Notes: generated by a model from the letters alone, not told the origin. DNA of 64,000 nucleotides from Citrobacter rodentium NBRC 105723 = DSM 16636 (GCF_021278985.1 NZ_CP082833.1:4154001-4218000); one strand, 5' to 3'. Positions 17,807-27,557 are shown, numbered from the stretch's first letter. Program-made: numbers and translations.

Positions 17807-19198
17807 ATGAATTTTCCATTAATCGCGAACATCGTGGTGTTCGTCATTCTGCTGTTGGCGCTGGCGCAAACCCGCCATAAACAGTGGAGTCTGGCAAAGA
17901 AAGTACTGGTCGGCCTGGTTATCGGCGTGGTCTTTGGCCTTGCGCTGCATACCGTTTATGGCTCTGACAGCCCGGTGCTGAAAGATTCCATCCAGTGGTT
18001 CAACATCGTCGGCAACGGCTATGTTCAACTGCTGCAAATGATCGTCATGCCGCTGGTTTTCGCCTCGATTCTGAGCGCTGTCGCCCGCCTGCATAACGCT
18101 TCGCAGTTGGGAAAAATCAGCTTGCTGACCATCGGCACGCTGCTGTTTACCACGCTGATTGCCGCGCTGGTCGGGGTGCTGGTCACCAACCTGTTTGGCC
18201 TGACCGCCGAAGGTCTGGTGCAGGGCGGCGCTGAAACGGCGCGTCTTAACGCCATCGAAACCAACTACGTGGGCAAAGTAGCCGATCTGAGCGTACCACA
18301 GCTGGTGCTGTCGTTTGTGCCGAAAAATCCGTTTGCCGATCTGACCGGCGCGAATCCGACCTCCATTATTAGCGTCGTCATTTTCGCCGCCTTCCTCGGC
18401 GTTGCGGCGCTGAAACTGCTGAAAGACGATGCGCCGAAAGGCGAACGGGTGTTAACCGCTATCGATACGCTGCAAAGCTGGGTGATGAAGCTGGTGCGTC
18501 TGGTGATGCAGTTAACCCCTTACGGCGTACTGGCGCTGATGACCAAAGTGGTGGCCGGTTCCAACCTGCAGGACATCATTAAGCTGGGCAGCTTCGTGGT
18601 GGCCTCGTATCTGGGTCTGGCGATTATGTTTATCGTGCACGGCGTGCTGCTGGGCATCAACGGCGTCAGCCCGCTGAAATACTTCCGTAAGGTGTGGCCG
18701 GTGCTGACCTTTGCCTTTACCAGCCGTTCCAGCGCCGCCTCTATCCCGCTGAACGTTGAAGCGCAAACCCGTCGTCTGGGCGTACCGGAATCTATCGCCA
18801 GCTTCGCCGCCTCTTTTGGCGCGACCATTGGTCAGAACGGCTGTGCGGGTCTCTATCCGGCCATGCTGGCGGTGATGGTTGCCCCAACGGTAGGCATTAA
18901 CCCGCTGGATCCGGTATGGATCGCCACCCTCGTCGGTATCGTCACCGTCAGCTCCGCAGGCGTTGCCGGCGTAGGCGGCGGCGCAACCTTCGCCGCACTG
19001 ATTGTGCTGCCCGCGATGGGCCTGCCGGTAACCCTGGTAGCGCTGCTGATCTCCGTCGAGCCGCTGATCGACATGGGACGCACCGCGCTGAACGTCAGCG
19101 GTTCAATGACCGCCGGTACGCTGACCAGCCAGTGGCTGAAGCAGACCGATAAAACCATTCTGGACAGCGAAGACGACGCCGAACTGGCGCATCGCTAA
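17807..19198 (+). CDS. tcyP: L-cystine/proton symporter TcyP
   Basis: Formerly ydjN. Inner-membrane cystine importer of the dicarboxylate/amino acid:cation symporter family. From MNFPLIANIVV it has 463 residues, the E. coli length; a longer frame upstream is open but not conserved, and the GGAG of AGGAGAACGGGG precedes this ATG. About eight helices and two re-entrant loops; the family serine-rich loop is FTSRSSAASIP, and GVAGVGGGA is the second loop. In E. coli it is under CysB control. A strong terminator follows. Confidence 0.96.
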   Translation: MNFPLIANIVVFVILLLALAQTRHKQWSLAKKVLVGLVIGVVFGLALHTVYGSDSPVLKDSIQWFNIVGNGYVQLLQMIVMPLVFASILSAVARLHNASQLGKISLLTIGTLLFTTLIAALVGVLVTNLFGLTAEGLVQGGAETARLNAIETNYVGKVADLSVPQLVLSFVPKNPFADLTGANPTSIISVVIFAAFLGVAALKLLKDDAPKGERVLTAIDTLQSWVMKLVRLVMQLTPYGVLALMTKVVAGSNLQDIIKLGSFVVASYLGLAIMFIVHGVLLGINGVSPLKYFRKVWPVLTFAFTSRSSAASIPLNVEAQTRRLGVPESIASFAASFGATIGQNGCAGLYPAMLAVMVAPTVGINPLDPVWIATLVGIVTVSSAGVAGVGGGATFAALIVLPAMGLPVTLVALLISVEPLIDMGRTALNVSGSMTAGTLTSQWLKQTDKTILDSEDDAELAHR

Positions 19199-19212
19199 GC
19201 GCCGTTACTTAT

Positions 19213-19249
19213 AAAAAAACCGCCCTTAACGCTTCGGGCGGTTTTTTTT
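19213..19249. terminator. Bidirectional terminator between tcyP and cedA
   Basis: Stem AAAAAAACCGCCC / GGGCGGTTTTTTT with a 10-base loop, between convergent genes; T runs on both strands. Confidence 0.9.
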
Positions 19250-19255
19250 CGCCGC

Positions 19256-19498
19256 TTAACCGGCAATTTCGTTTTCCTGGCGGACCTGGTTTGCCCAGCG
19301 CTGGGCGGACTCCGGTACGGTAAACGCTGGCGATCGCTGAAACGACTCTCCGAGTAAGACAAACGCGACATATTTTCCGCGCAAAATCCATACGTCACGA
19401 AACGCGTCCATTTTTATTGCATGTTCCGGCGGTGCAGGTTCCACACGCGGGACATAGCTAATAACCGGGCGATTTTGTTGGCGTAAAGGTTTCATCAT
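19256..19498 (-). CDS. cedA: Cell division activator CedA
   Basis: 80 residues from MMKPLRQQNRPV; an ATG four codons upstream (19510) is an alternative. Small basic DNA-binding protein that in E. coli helps restore division after DnaA-driven over-replication and also contacts RNA polymerase. The beta-sheet core (DVWILRGKYVAFVLLGE) and C-terminal helix (ESAQRWANQVRQE) are conserved. It is convergent with tcyP and next to divergent katE; ydjO of K-12 is absent. Confidence 0.92.
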   Translation of the reverse strand: MMKPLRQQNRPVISYVPRVEPAPPEHAIKMDAFRDVWILRGKYVAFVLLGESFQRSPAFTVPESAQRWANQVRQENEIAG

Positions 19499-19712
19499 TA
19501 ATTGCTTCACTAAAGACCGATGCTAAAAATCAGAAAAAAACTATCTTAGCCGATTTTTCCCTTGTGCGCCCTGCTCTGCACGCACTCTTTATGCGCCATA
19601 CAACCCGTTGTACTGCGGTCACTTCCGGCAAAATACCTCTCCTGGACTATATTTAAGAAGATTTTGACTACAGCAACGACCCTTTCATTAATGGAAAATG
19701 GAGACGAGTTCA

Positions 19713-21971
19713 ATGTCGCATAATGAGAAAAACCCCCATCCGCACCAGTCGCCGGTTCATGACACCCGTGAATCCCAGCCAGGCCTCGGCTCCCTGGCCC
19801 CTGAGGACGGATCGCATCGCCCTTCCCCTGAACCGACGCCGCCTGGCGCACAGCCTACGGCTCCCGGTAGTCTGAAATCGCCGGATACGGGCAACGAAAA
19901 ACTTAACGATCTGGAAAGCGTGCGTAAAGGCAGCGAAAACTTTGCCCTTACCACTAATCAGGGCGTACGCATCGCCGACGATCAAAATTCGCTGCGGGCC
20001 GGTAGCCGTGGTCCTACGCTGCTGGAAGATTTTATTTTACGCGAAAAAATTACCCACTTTGACCACGAACGCATCCCGGAACGTATCGTTCACGCGCGCG
20101 GCTCGGCGGCGCATGGCTATTTCCAGCCCTACCGCGACCTGAGCGATATTACGAAAGCGGCGTTTCTTTGCGACCCCGATAAGATAACCCCGGTATTCGT
20201 CCGCTTCTCAACGGTTCAGGGCAACGCGGGCTCTGCCGATACCGTGCGGGATATTCGCGGATTCGCCACAAAATTTTATACCGAAGAAGGTATTTTCGAT
20301 CTGGTCGGCAACAACACGCCGATCTTTTTTATTCAGGACGCGCACAAGTTCCCGGACTTCGTTCATGCCGTGAAGCCTGAGCCGCACTGGGCAATCCCCC
20401 AGGGGCAGAGCGCCCATGACACCTTCTGGGACTACGTCTCGCTGCAACCGGAAACGTTGCATAACGTGATGTGGGCCATGTCCGATCGCGGTATCCCGCG
20501 CAGCTATCGCACGATGGAAGGATTCGGCATTCACACCTTCCGCCTGATCAACGCCGAAGGCAAAGCAACCTTCGTACGCTTCCACTGGAAACCGCTGGCG
20601 GGCAAAGCGTCGCTGGTGTGGGACGAAGCGCAAAAGCTCACCGGGCGCGATCCGGATTTCCATCGCCGTGAACTGTGGGAAGCCATCGAAGCAGGTGATT
20701 TCCCGGAATACGAACTGGGCTTCCAGCTCATTCCGGAAGAAGATGAATTCAAATTCGACTTTGACCTGCTGGATCCGACCAAGCTGATCCCGGAAGAACT
20801 GGTGCCGGTACAGCGCGTGGGCAAAATGGTGCTCAACCGCAACCCGGATAACTTTTTCGCGGAAAACGAGCAGGCCGCTTTCCACCCCGGTCACATCGTG
20901 CCGGGCATTGATTTCACCAATGACCCGCTGCTGCAGGGACGTCTGTTCTCTTATACCGATACGCAGATTAGTCGTCTGGGCGGCCCCAACTTCCACGAAA
21001 TTCCAATCAACCGTCCGACCTGCCCGTATCACAACTTCCAGCGTGACGGTATGCATCGGATGGACATCGACACCAATCCGGCAAACTACGAGCCTAACTC
21101 GATTAACGACAACTGGCCGCGCGAGACGCCGCCTGCGCCGAAGCGCGGCGGATTTGAAACGTACCAGGAACGCGTTGACGGCAACAAGATCCGCGAGCGT
21201 AGCCCGTCGTTTGGCGAATACTATGCACATCCGCGCCTGTTCTGGCTTAGCCAGACGCCGGTTGAACAGCTGCACATTGTTGACGCCTTCAGCTTTGAGT
21301 TAAGTAAAGTGGTTCGCACCTATATCCGCGAGCGGGTGGTCGATCAACTGGCGCATATCGACGTTAATCTTGCCCAGGCGGTAGGTAAGAATCTGGGCAT
21401 TGAGCTGACGCCGGAGCAGACGCAAATCGCCCCGCCGCCGGACGTCAACGGGCTGAAGAAAGATCCTTCGCTGAGCCTTTACGCCATTCCGGACGGTGAT
21501 ATTAAAGGCCGGGTGGTAGGAATTTTACTTAACGGCAAAGTGAAATCCGCCGATCTGCTGACCATTCTGCAGGCGCTGAAGGCAAAAGGCGTCCATGCAA
21601 AACTGCTGTACTCGCGGATGGGCGAAGTGGTAGCCGACGATGGCTCCACCCTGACCATTGCCGCCACTTTTGCCGGGGCCCCCTCCCTTACCGTGGATGC
21701 GGTCATTGTGCCGTGCGGTGATATCGCTGATATCGAAAACAGCGGGGATGCCCGTTATTACCTGCTTGAAGCATATAAGCACCTCAAACCGATTGCGCTG
21801 GCGGGTGACGCACGGCGCTTTAAGGCGGTGCTCAATGTCGATAGTCAGGGGGAAGAAGGCATTGTCGAAGCCGACAGCGCGGACAGCCATTTTATGGACA
21901 CGTTGTTTACGCTGATGGCCGGGCATCGCGTCTGGTCGCGGACGGGTAAAGTGCCGCTGGTACCGGCATAA
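19713..21971 (+). CDS. katE: Catalase HPII
   Basis: Large-subunit, heme d catalase that destroys hydrogen peroxide in stationary phase. From MSHNEKN it has 752 residues (E. coli 753); the open frame five codons up is not conserved. The essential histidine lies in VHARGSAAHGYF (about 127), the asparagine in NNTPIFF (about 200), and the heme-ligand tyrosine in RLFSYTDTQISRLGG (about 414). The C-terminal flavodoxin-like domain (about 595-752) is present. RpoS control is expected from E. coli. Confidence 0.97.
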   Translation: MSHNEKNPHPHQSPVHDTRESQPGLGSLAPEDGSHRPSPEPTPPGAQPTAPGSLKSPDTGNEKLNDLESVRKGSENFALTTNQGVRIADDQNSLRAGSRGPTLLEDFILREKITHFDHERIPERIVHARGSAAHGYFQPYRDLSDITKAAFLCDPDKITPVFVRFSTVQGNAGSADTVRDIRGFATKFYTEEGIFDLVGNNTPIFFIQDAHKFPDFVHAVKPEPHWAIPQGQSAHDTFWDYVSLQPETLHNVMWAMSDRGIPRSYRTMEGFGIHTFRLINAEGKATFVRFHWKPLAGKASLVWDEAQKLTGRDPDFHRRELWEAIEAGDFPEYELGFQLIPEEDEFKFDFDLLDPTKLIPEELVPVQRVGKMVLNRNPDNFFAENEQAAFHPGHIVPGIDFTNDPLLQGRLFSYTDTQISRLGGPNFHEIPINRPTCPYHNFQRDGMHRMDIDTNPANYEPNSINDNWPRETPPAPKRGGFETYQERVDGNKIRERSPSFGEYYAHPRLFWLSQTPVEQLHIVDAFSFELSKVVRTYIRERVVDQLAHIDVNLAQAVGKNLGIELTPEQTQIAPPPDVNGLKKDPSLSLYAIPDGDIKGRVVGILLNGKVKSADLLTILQALKAKGVHAKLLYSRMGEVVADDGSTLTIAATFAGAPSLTVDAVIVPCGDIADIENSGDARYYLLEAYKHLKPIALAGDARRFKAVLNVDSQGEEGIVEADSADSHFMDTLFTLMAGHRVWSRTGKVPLVPA

Positions 21972-21983
21972 GAGTCAGAAGGT

Positions 21984-22011
21984 AAAAAAATGCGGCGCAC
22001 ATTGCGCCGCA
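21984..22011 (-). terminator. Terminator of the chb operon
   Basis: Stem TGCGGCGCA / TGCGCCGCA with a 3-base loop and seven Ts following on the minus strand, just after the chbG stop. It could also pause katE transcripts. Confidence 0.8.
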
Positions 22012-22021
22012 AACTCAGGAA

Positions 22022-22780
22022 CTACACATTAAGAAAACTGCCCAGACGGTAGCCGCGTTCTGCAATCGCATATTTAAGCGACGCAGAGGTCAGCACCTCC
22101 AGTTCAGTCAAGCGGGGGTAACAGTAGGCGCTCTGACGAAGCGTATTGTCGATGAACGCCGGATGACACATCACCTCCAGGGAGGCTTCTTCGCGCGCCG
22201 CGGAGGCGTCCAGCACCTCAAGAAACAGGGCTTCGGAAATCTCCTCGCCGTAAAAATCACTACTGAACTCTTGCGAACTGCGCAGCGTCGCGGGCAGTTC
22301 GGCGTCCTGCGGCACCAGCCGACGGTCGATGCGCAGCGCCACGCCCCGTTCGGCCGCAAAACGCGCGACGAGAGGGAAAATTTGCGGGAACATATGCACG
22401 TGATGATGACTGTCCAGATGCACAGGCTCCCGCCCGAACAGGTCAATGAAACGCTGATACTGACATTCAAGCTCATGGGCGATCTCATCCAGCGGCAGCG
22501 TATCCTCTTCCGCCATCTGCCATATCCATTTCCCCAGCCGCCCTTCACGGGCCAGCCCGGGCATTTCGCTCAATGGTTTACCCAGGGTCAGGACAAAGTG
22601 CATCCCGACCGCCAGGGTCGGCAGTTCGCGACTCAGCTGCGCCGCGTGTTCAATGGCGTCGCCGTTCACCAGCGCGGTCGTGGAGGTCACCACGCCGTGG
22701 CGACAGGCCTCCACAATGCCGTAGTTTTGTCCTTTGCTCAGGCCAAAATCATCCGCATTTACAATCAATACGCGTTCCAT
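22022..22780 (-). CDS. chbG: Chitooligosaccharide deacetylase ChbG
   Basis: YdjC-family metal enzyme that removes one acetyl group from chitobiose 6-phosphate, giving the inducer for ChbR and a substrate for ChbF. 252 residues from MERVLIVNADDFG; the ribosome site AGAGG fits this ATG. Metal ligands are in NADDFG and HLDSHHHVH; the fold continues to the conserved CHPAFID. It is the last gene of the chb operon, 11 bases after chbF. It looks intact. Confidence 0.95.
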   Translation of the reverse strand: MERVLIVNADDFGLSKGQNYGIVEACRHGVVTSTTALVNGDAIEHAAQLSRELPTLAVGMHFVLTLGKPLSEMPGLAREGRLGKWIWQMAEEDTLPLDEIAHELECQYQRFIDLFGREPVHLDSHHHVHMFPQIFPLVARFAAERGVALRIDRRLVPQDAELPATLRSSQEFSSDFYGEEISEALFLEVLDASAAREEASLEVMCHPAFIDNTLRQSAYCYPRLTELEVLTSASLKYAIAERGYRLGSFLNV

Positions 22781-22791
22781 AACCAACCTCT

Positions 22792-24147
22792 TTAGCGCTG
22801 TGCGCCTTTCAGTTGTTCAATACACCCGGCGAAGTTTGGCAGCCACGTCTCATGCGCCAGAATCAACTCACGCGCCAGGGTTTCCGCATCGCGATCGGAG
22901 TGAACCAGCGGACTGAGGTTCAACGCCAGCAGCACGTCGTTAAATTCGCCGCTCAGCGCCGCCTTGCTGGCCGCCACCTCAAAGCCCTTGATGGTATAGA
23001 TAAGCCCTAACACTTTCTCATCAAAATGGGTGATGCGCGGATGCGGCTTCGCGCCGTCGCGTCCCAGCGTGCAGGTCATTTCTACCGCCCAGTCCGCCGG
23101 GATATTATCCACATGGCCGTGGTGCGGAATATTGACATAGTGCTCGGTCTGCTTGTCGTTGAAAATCGCGTTGATAACTTCGCAGGCGGCATCGGAGTAG
23201 TAAGCCCCGCCGCGCTGCTCCAGCTCTTTCGGCTTGACGTTCAGCTCCGGATTCTTATACAGCTCGAAAAGTTGCTTCTCAACTTTCTGCACCACCTGGG
23301 CGCGCGCGCCGCCTTTGTAATATTCGCCCATTTCAATCGCCAGCATCTCTTTCTGCTTGAAGTAGTAGAGCAGATACGAACACGGCAGCAGATTCAGCGA
23401 GCGAATCAGACCTTCGCTGAACGGCAGATCGAAAATATTCTTCACGCCGGAGGCTTTCAGCTGACCCGACGCTACGCCATCCAGCAGTTCAGCAAAGCGG
23501 GACTGTCCGTTAACGAACACATCTTTGATAAACACCATATGGTTGAGGCCGAACAGATCGATAGAGAGAGCGTCATGCTCAGTCAGCGCCAGCACGTCGC
23601 TGATGAACATTTTCATCCCGACAGGAATGTTGCAGACGCCGATAAAGCGTTTAAAGCCGGTATGACGGTACACCGCTTCGGTCACCATGCCGGCCGGGTT
23701 GGTGAAGTTAATCACCCAGGCATTCGGGCACAGCTCCTCGACGTCTTTAATGATGTCAAAAATCACCGGAATAGTGCGCAGTCCTTTGAAAAGACCGCCA
23801 GCACCGTTCGTCTCCTGCCCCAGATAGCCGTGGCTCAGCGGAATGCGCTCATCCAGCTCACGGGCTTTCAGCTGGCCTACGCGCAGCTGAGTGGTGACAA
23901 AATCAGCATCTTTCAGCGCTTCGCGGCGATCCAGCGTTTTGAAAACCTTCATCGGCACGCCGGCTTTTGCAATCATACGCTGGCAAAGGTTATAAATGAT
24001 CGCCAGTTTTTCTTCGCCGCCTTCCACATCAACCAGCCACAATTCAGTGACCGGTAGTTCATGATAGCGCTTAATAAAGCCTTCCAGTAATTCCGGGGTA
24101 TAGCTACTGCCGCCACCAATGGTGACGACTTTTAATTTCTGGCTCAT
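22792..24147 (-). CDS. chbF: 6-phospho-beta-glucosidase ChbF (GH4)
   Basis: Cytoplasmic glycoside hydrolase family 4 enzyme that splits phosphorylated, mono-deacetylated chitobiose, using NAD and a divalent metal. 451 residues, one more than or equal to E. coli. The NAD-binding loop is TIGGGSSYTPELLEG; INFTNPAGMVTE and GVCNIPVG hold the metal and substrate residues. Order is chbR-chbF-chbG on the same strand. Appears intact. Confidence 0.96.
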   Translation of the reverse strand: MSQKLKVVTIGGGSSYTPELLEGFIKRYHELPVTELWLVDVEGGEEKLAIIYNLCQRMIAKAGVPMKVFKTLDRREALKDADFVTTQLRVGQLKARELDERIPLSHGYLGQETNGAGGLFKGLRTIPVIFDIIKDVEELCPNAWVINFTNPAGMVTEAVYRHTGFKRFIGVCNIPVGMKMFISDVLALTEHDALSIDLFGLNHMVFIKDVFVNGQSRFAELLDGVASGQLKASGVKNIFDLPFSEGLIRSLNLLPCSYLLYYFKQKEMLAIEMGEYYKGGARAQVVQKVEKQLFELYKNPELNVKPKELEQRGGAYYSDAACEVINAIFNDKQTEHYVNIPHHGHVDNIPADWAVEMTCTLGRDGAKPHPRITHFDEKVLGLIYTIKGFEVAASKAALSGEFNDVLLALNLSPLVHSDRDAETLARELILAHETWLPNFAGCIEQLKGAQR

Positions 24148-24268
24148 AATTTCTCCCTTCAGTGATAAACACTGGCGTGAATTATGCTCTGCCCATTTTT
24201 CAGTAATAACGCGGTTCTCCCGCGTAAATGATGGGCAAGCTTAAAATCAGATTGTTACGTAAAATAAT

Positions 24269-25117
24269 TTACTGGCTATATTGCGTAAGTTTTTTTCGAT
24301 AACTGTTCGGCGTAAACGACGTCATTTTTTTAAACGTCTTAATAAACAGACTCGGACTGCTGTAGCCCGCTTCAAAAGCAATATCCGTAACCGAATAGTT
24401 AGTCATCTCCAGCTGTTTTTTGGCGAAGTTGATCCGAATTTCGTTAATTAACTGCATCGGCGTTTTTCTGTAATAGCGCTGGGTCGCTCGCGTCAGGTAC
24501 TCCTGAGATTTTGCCGACAGAGCAATCATATTTTCCAGCGCGTTTTCGCCGAATTGCTCCTTGTTATGCATGGTTTCCACAGTCGCTTTTAACCACTGAG
24601 GAATATCGTCGGGCACCTGCTCCTCACGATAATGGCGCAGACGGTTGATAATGTAGAAGGTGACCACTTCGACAAATTCTTCCAGCCCGGTATCACGAAA
24701 GTTAAGCGACGCGACGACCGTTTCGACATAGGTTAAAAATGCGCTGTTGATACGGTAGACCTGCGATGCCACAAAGCAGTACGGCATAAGCGGGCTGTAG
24801 TGCTGTTCAAAAAAGTGCTTACTGATACCGACGTTGAGGATGCGCGTAGAGCCGAACTCGTAGAAGCTCTGGTGATGCGACCCCAGCGGGATAAACACAA
24901 AATCGCCGCGCTCAAGCAGTACGCGCTTGCCGTTGATCTCCTGATAATAGCGACCGGTCAGCACCAGCGTGAACTCATAATAATCGTGCTGATGCAGACC
25001 ACAGGCGCTCTCTGTCTTGTTATAGATAAAGACATGGAAATTTTTACCGTTAAACAGCTGTTGCTCATGGGCGACGGTAATTTCCGGTGCGGTAGCGGTA
25101 GCCTGTAGCTGCATCAT
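24269..25117 (-). CDS. chbR: AraC-family regulator of chitobiose genes ChbR
   Basis: Dual regulator of the chb operon, repressing with NagC and activating with mono-deacetylated chitobiose 6-phosphate. 282 residues: an N-terminal cupin (about 30-110, with HQHDYYEFTLVLTGRYY) and a C-terminal pair of helix-turn-helix units (about 180-280, with VTDIAFEAGYSSPSLFIKTFKK). It lies within the operon, seven bases after chbA, so control of it is autogenous. Confidence 0.95.
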   Translation of the reverse strand: MMQLQATATAPEITVAHEQQLFNGKNFHVFIYNKTESACGLHQHDYYEFTLVLTGRYYQEINGKRVLLERGDFVFIPLGSHHQSFYEFGSTRILNVGISKHFFEQHYSPLMPYCFVASQVYRINSAFLTYVETVVASLNFRDTGLEEFVEVVTFYIINRLRHYREEQVPDDIPQWLKATVETMHNKEQFGENALENMIALSAKSQEYLTRATQRYYRKTPMQLINEIRINFAKKQLEMTNYSVTDIAFEAGYSSPSLFIKTFKKMTSFTPNSYRKKLTQYSQ

Positions 25118-25124
25118 CGACTCC

Positions 25125-25475
25125 TTACTTGCTCAGCTTTTCGTGAAGCTCAATCAGTTCTGACACCAGCTCGCGCGCCAGCATTGAGGTCATCAGGTGA
25201 TCCTGGGCGTGAACCAGCACCAGGCTGACCTTCATTTTACCTTCGCCCTGATCGCCTTCAATCAGCTTCGTTTGTACCAGGTGCGCCTCATTCAGCGCCA
25301 GCCGCGACTGCTCCATCATCGTTTTCGCCGCCTCAAAATCGCCCTGCTTCGCCTGCTTAAGCGCTGCGTAAGCCAGGCTGCGCGCCTGCCCGGAGTTGAT
25401 GATAAGGCCCATCACCACTTCTTCAAGCTCTTCGGCTTCGCTCTGGGTATCGGTGATATTATCGAGATCCATCAT
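25125..25475 (-). CDS. chbA: Chitobiose PTS enzyme IIA
   Basis: IIA protein of the lactose/cellobiose PTS family; carries phosphate from HPr to ChbB. 116 residues, as in E. coli. The phosphorylated histidine is in LVHAQDHLM (about 89), preceded by the helix bundle with GLIINSGQARSLAYAAL. It lies between chbC and chbR in the operon. Confidence 0.97.
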   Translation of the reverse strand: MMDLDNITDTQSEAEELEEVVMGLIINSGQARSLAYAALKQAKQGDFEAAKTMMEQSRLALNEAHLVQTKLIEGDQGEGKMKVSLVLVHAQDHLMTSMLARELVSELIELHEKLSK

Positions 25476-25495
25476 AAATCATTCCTCTTTGACGG

Positions 25496-25521
25496 CCCGG
25501 CATACGGCTGCGCATACCGGG
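25496..25521. repeat. REP-like palindrome between chbC and chbA
   Basis: Arms CCCGG / CCGGG around CATACGGCTGCGCATA, inside the operon between chbC and chbA. It may affect messenger stability. Confidence 0.6.
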
Positions 25522-25527
25522 TTAAAC

Positions 25528-26885
25528 TTAAAATTTCAGGGCATTAGCGATGTCTTCTTCGCTTTCCTCTTCGTCAATGACGTTCTGCGCTTTGTTCGCC
25601 ACCACCACAAACGGCAGGTAAATCAGGGTCGCGATGCCAAGGTTGAACAGCGCAACCAACAGAGCGGCGACGCTGCCGTTGGTGTTAAAGAAGGCCCCAG
25701 ACCGGTTGGCATGGTCCACGGCGCGATGTTTGTAATCGGCGGGATAATGCCCAGATAGTACGCCACCAGCGTAATCGCGGCCAGAATCGGCTGTACCAGA
25801 ATGAACGGGATAAACATTACCGGGTTCATAATAATCGGCAGGCCAAACAGAATCGGTTCGTTAATCTGGAAGATGCCTGACGGCAGCGCCAGCTTCGCTA
25901 CCTGACGGTAATCCGCGCGACGAGAGGCGATAAAGATAGCGATAATCAGGCCGAGCGTTGCGCCGCTGCCGCCGAGGAAGATGTACGAATCCAGCATCGG
26001 TTTTGCCCAGATGTGGAAGGTCTTACCGGCGGCCAGCGCCGCGTCAACGGAGCCGTACTGCTGATAGATGGCAATGTTTTCCAGCGCCCACGGCGTCATG
26101 ATGCCGCTGTCGAGCGCGGTCAGCGCCAGGGAGCCGTGAATACCGAAGAACCACAGCAGCGGGACAAAAATAACGTAAGCCCAGCCCACAACGCTGCCCA
26201 GCGACGCCAGCGGCGTAGAGATGGTATCCATAATGATCTGGTGGAAGTTTGTTCCCCAGGTGTTCAGCGCCCAGGCGATAATCCCCATAATAGAAAGGAT
26301 AATAAAGCCAGGAATGAGCGCCGAGAATGAGCGGGAAACGGAAGCCGGTACGCTATCCGGTAATTTGATAACCCAGTTGCGGCGGACAATAAAAGTGAAC
26401 AACTCCGCAACGACCAGGCCGATAATAATACCGGAAATAATATTCGCGCCGCCCAGCCAGTTAGCGCCAACCGCATAGGCTTCGCCAACGCTGTAAGGGG
26501 TAACGGTCATGAACGCCGCGACGGATAATAATCCTGCCGCCAGCGCGTCAACTTTGCGTTCTTCCGCCAGCGCCATACCGATAAAGAACGGCGCCATTAA
26601 CGACATAATCCCTAACGTACCGTTATAGACGTTGCCGCCAATACCTTTCAGACTATTAAGATTTTCAATGGTGGAGGCATCCAGACGAACGCCGAGGGAA
26701 TAAAAAAACGACCCCTCCCCAAAGCTGAGGAAAACGTTATTGATTAATACAAACATGGCCCCCGCGAGGGTTAACGGCATTAAGCGAATAAAACCGTTTT
26801 TGATTGCATTAACGTGCGGTTGCTTTCCGATTTTAACAGCAAAAGGAAGGAGTACCTTTTCAAGTGAAGCAATGACGTTACTCAT
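25528..26885 (-). pseudogene. chbC: Chitobiose PTS membrane enzyme IIC, frameshifted
   Basis: Membrane transporter of the chitobiose PTS. The frame begins MSNVIASLEKVLLPFAVKIG and runs with near-identity to E. coli ChbC for 397 residues to MPTGLG. At 25695-25698 the minus strand has four Gs where five are needed; the frame then turns to 23 unrelated residues and stops at 25623. The expected tail (AFFNTNGSVAALLVALFNLG ... DIANALKF, 55 residues) is intact in the next frame and ends at 25528. The two parts add up to 452 residues, the E. coli length. The lost part includes the last membrane helix. A true mutation, a switchable G run or a sequencing error would all look like this. Confidence 0.9.
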
Positions 26886-26967
26886 AGAAAAATACCCTTA
26901 AAAACCGCAATCAGACATTGCGGTATATGTAAATGAAATAACTCTTTGACGGGAAAAATTAAAAATA

Positions 26968-27288
26968 TTAATTTGCTGCGGCTTTTTTAATTGCTGCAAC
27001 CGCAGCCTTAAGCACGCCTAAACCATCGACCTTGCCATACAGCAGCGAGTCAATCACTTCTACAGGCTTGTTGGGTAACAAACGCTGAATTTCGGGCAAC
27101 ATATAAGCAATTTGCGGACCTAATAAGACGACGTCCGCTGCGGGACCTTTTTCCCCGGCCAGGGTTTCCGGGAATGCTTCAATAATAACCGGTACTTCAT
27201 ATTTCTCAGCCTGGGCGCGCATTTTGGAAACCAGTAGAGAGGTAGACATGCCCGCGGAGCAAAACAGATAAATGTGTTTCTTTTCCAT
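26968..27288 (-). CDS. chbB: Chitobiose PTS enzyme IIB
   Basis: IIB protein of the lactose/cellobiose PTS family: takes phosphate from ChbA and gives it to the sugar entering through ChbC. 106 residues from MEKKHIYLFCSAGMSTS, with the phosphorylated cysteine at about 10 in LFCSAGMST. An in-frame ATG five codons up (27303) is less likely because AGGATGG fits this start. First gene of the chbBCARFG operon. Confidence 0.96.
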   Translation of the reverse strand: MEKKHIYLFCSAGMSTSLLVSKMRAQAEKYEVPVIIEAFPETLAGEKGPAADVVLLGPQIAYMLPEIQRLLPNKPVEVIDSLLYGKVDGLGVLKAAVAAIKKAAAN

Positions 27289-27433
27289 AAAAACCATCCT
27301 CATGTGCGATTATCTGTTAACCAGACACGCCGCAAGTCTCAGACCTGCATCCATGCGCTGATCAACCTGCGTAACCGAAAACTTATTTCTGTGTCTGAAA
27401 CGAGTATACGATATCGGGCCCGCTGATGGTATT

Positions 27434-27466
27434 TCATTGACCTTTCAAATTGTTTCTCATTGACCT
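27434..27466 (-). promoter_or_regulatory. chbB: Direct repeat upstream of chbB, probable ChbR site
   Basis: The 10-mer TCATTGACCT occurs at 27434-27443 and again at 27457-27466, 23 bases apart (two helix turns). Paired direct repeats are the usual site of AraC-family proteins, and ChbR is in the operon. It lies about 150 bases before the chbB ATG. The interval 27289-27530 also should hold the NagC and CRP sites known in E. coli, which I did not place. Confidence 0.5.
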
Positions 27467-27530
27467 GGAGCTATGACCCTCTTCACATTTCGGGCAAATA
27501 ATTCGCAGCAATAATTAAGATCATTAGCGA

Positions 27531-27557
27531 CAAAAAAAACCGGCCCAGGGGCCGGTT
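27531..27557 (-). terminator. Terminator of osmE
   Basis: Stem of about 8 bp (AACCGGCC / GGCCGGTT) followed by eight Ts on the minus strand, shortly after the osmE stop. Confidence 0.9.

Noticed and set aside
20208..21275. Open frame of 355 codons on the minus strand
   Set aside because: Opposite katE, which has a full-length match to HPII; the antisense protein has no recognisable features.
27289..27530. Small RNA gene upstream of chbB
   Set aside because: I looked for a promoter followed by a stable stem and terminator; the only terminator here belongs to osmE on the other side.
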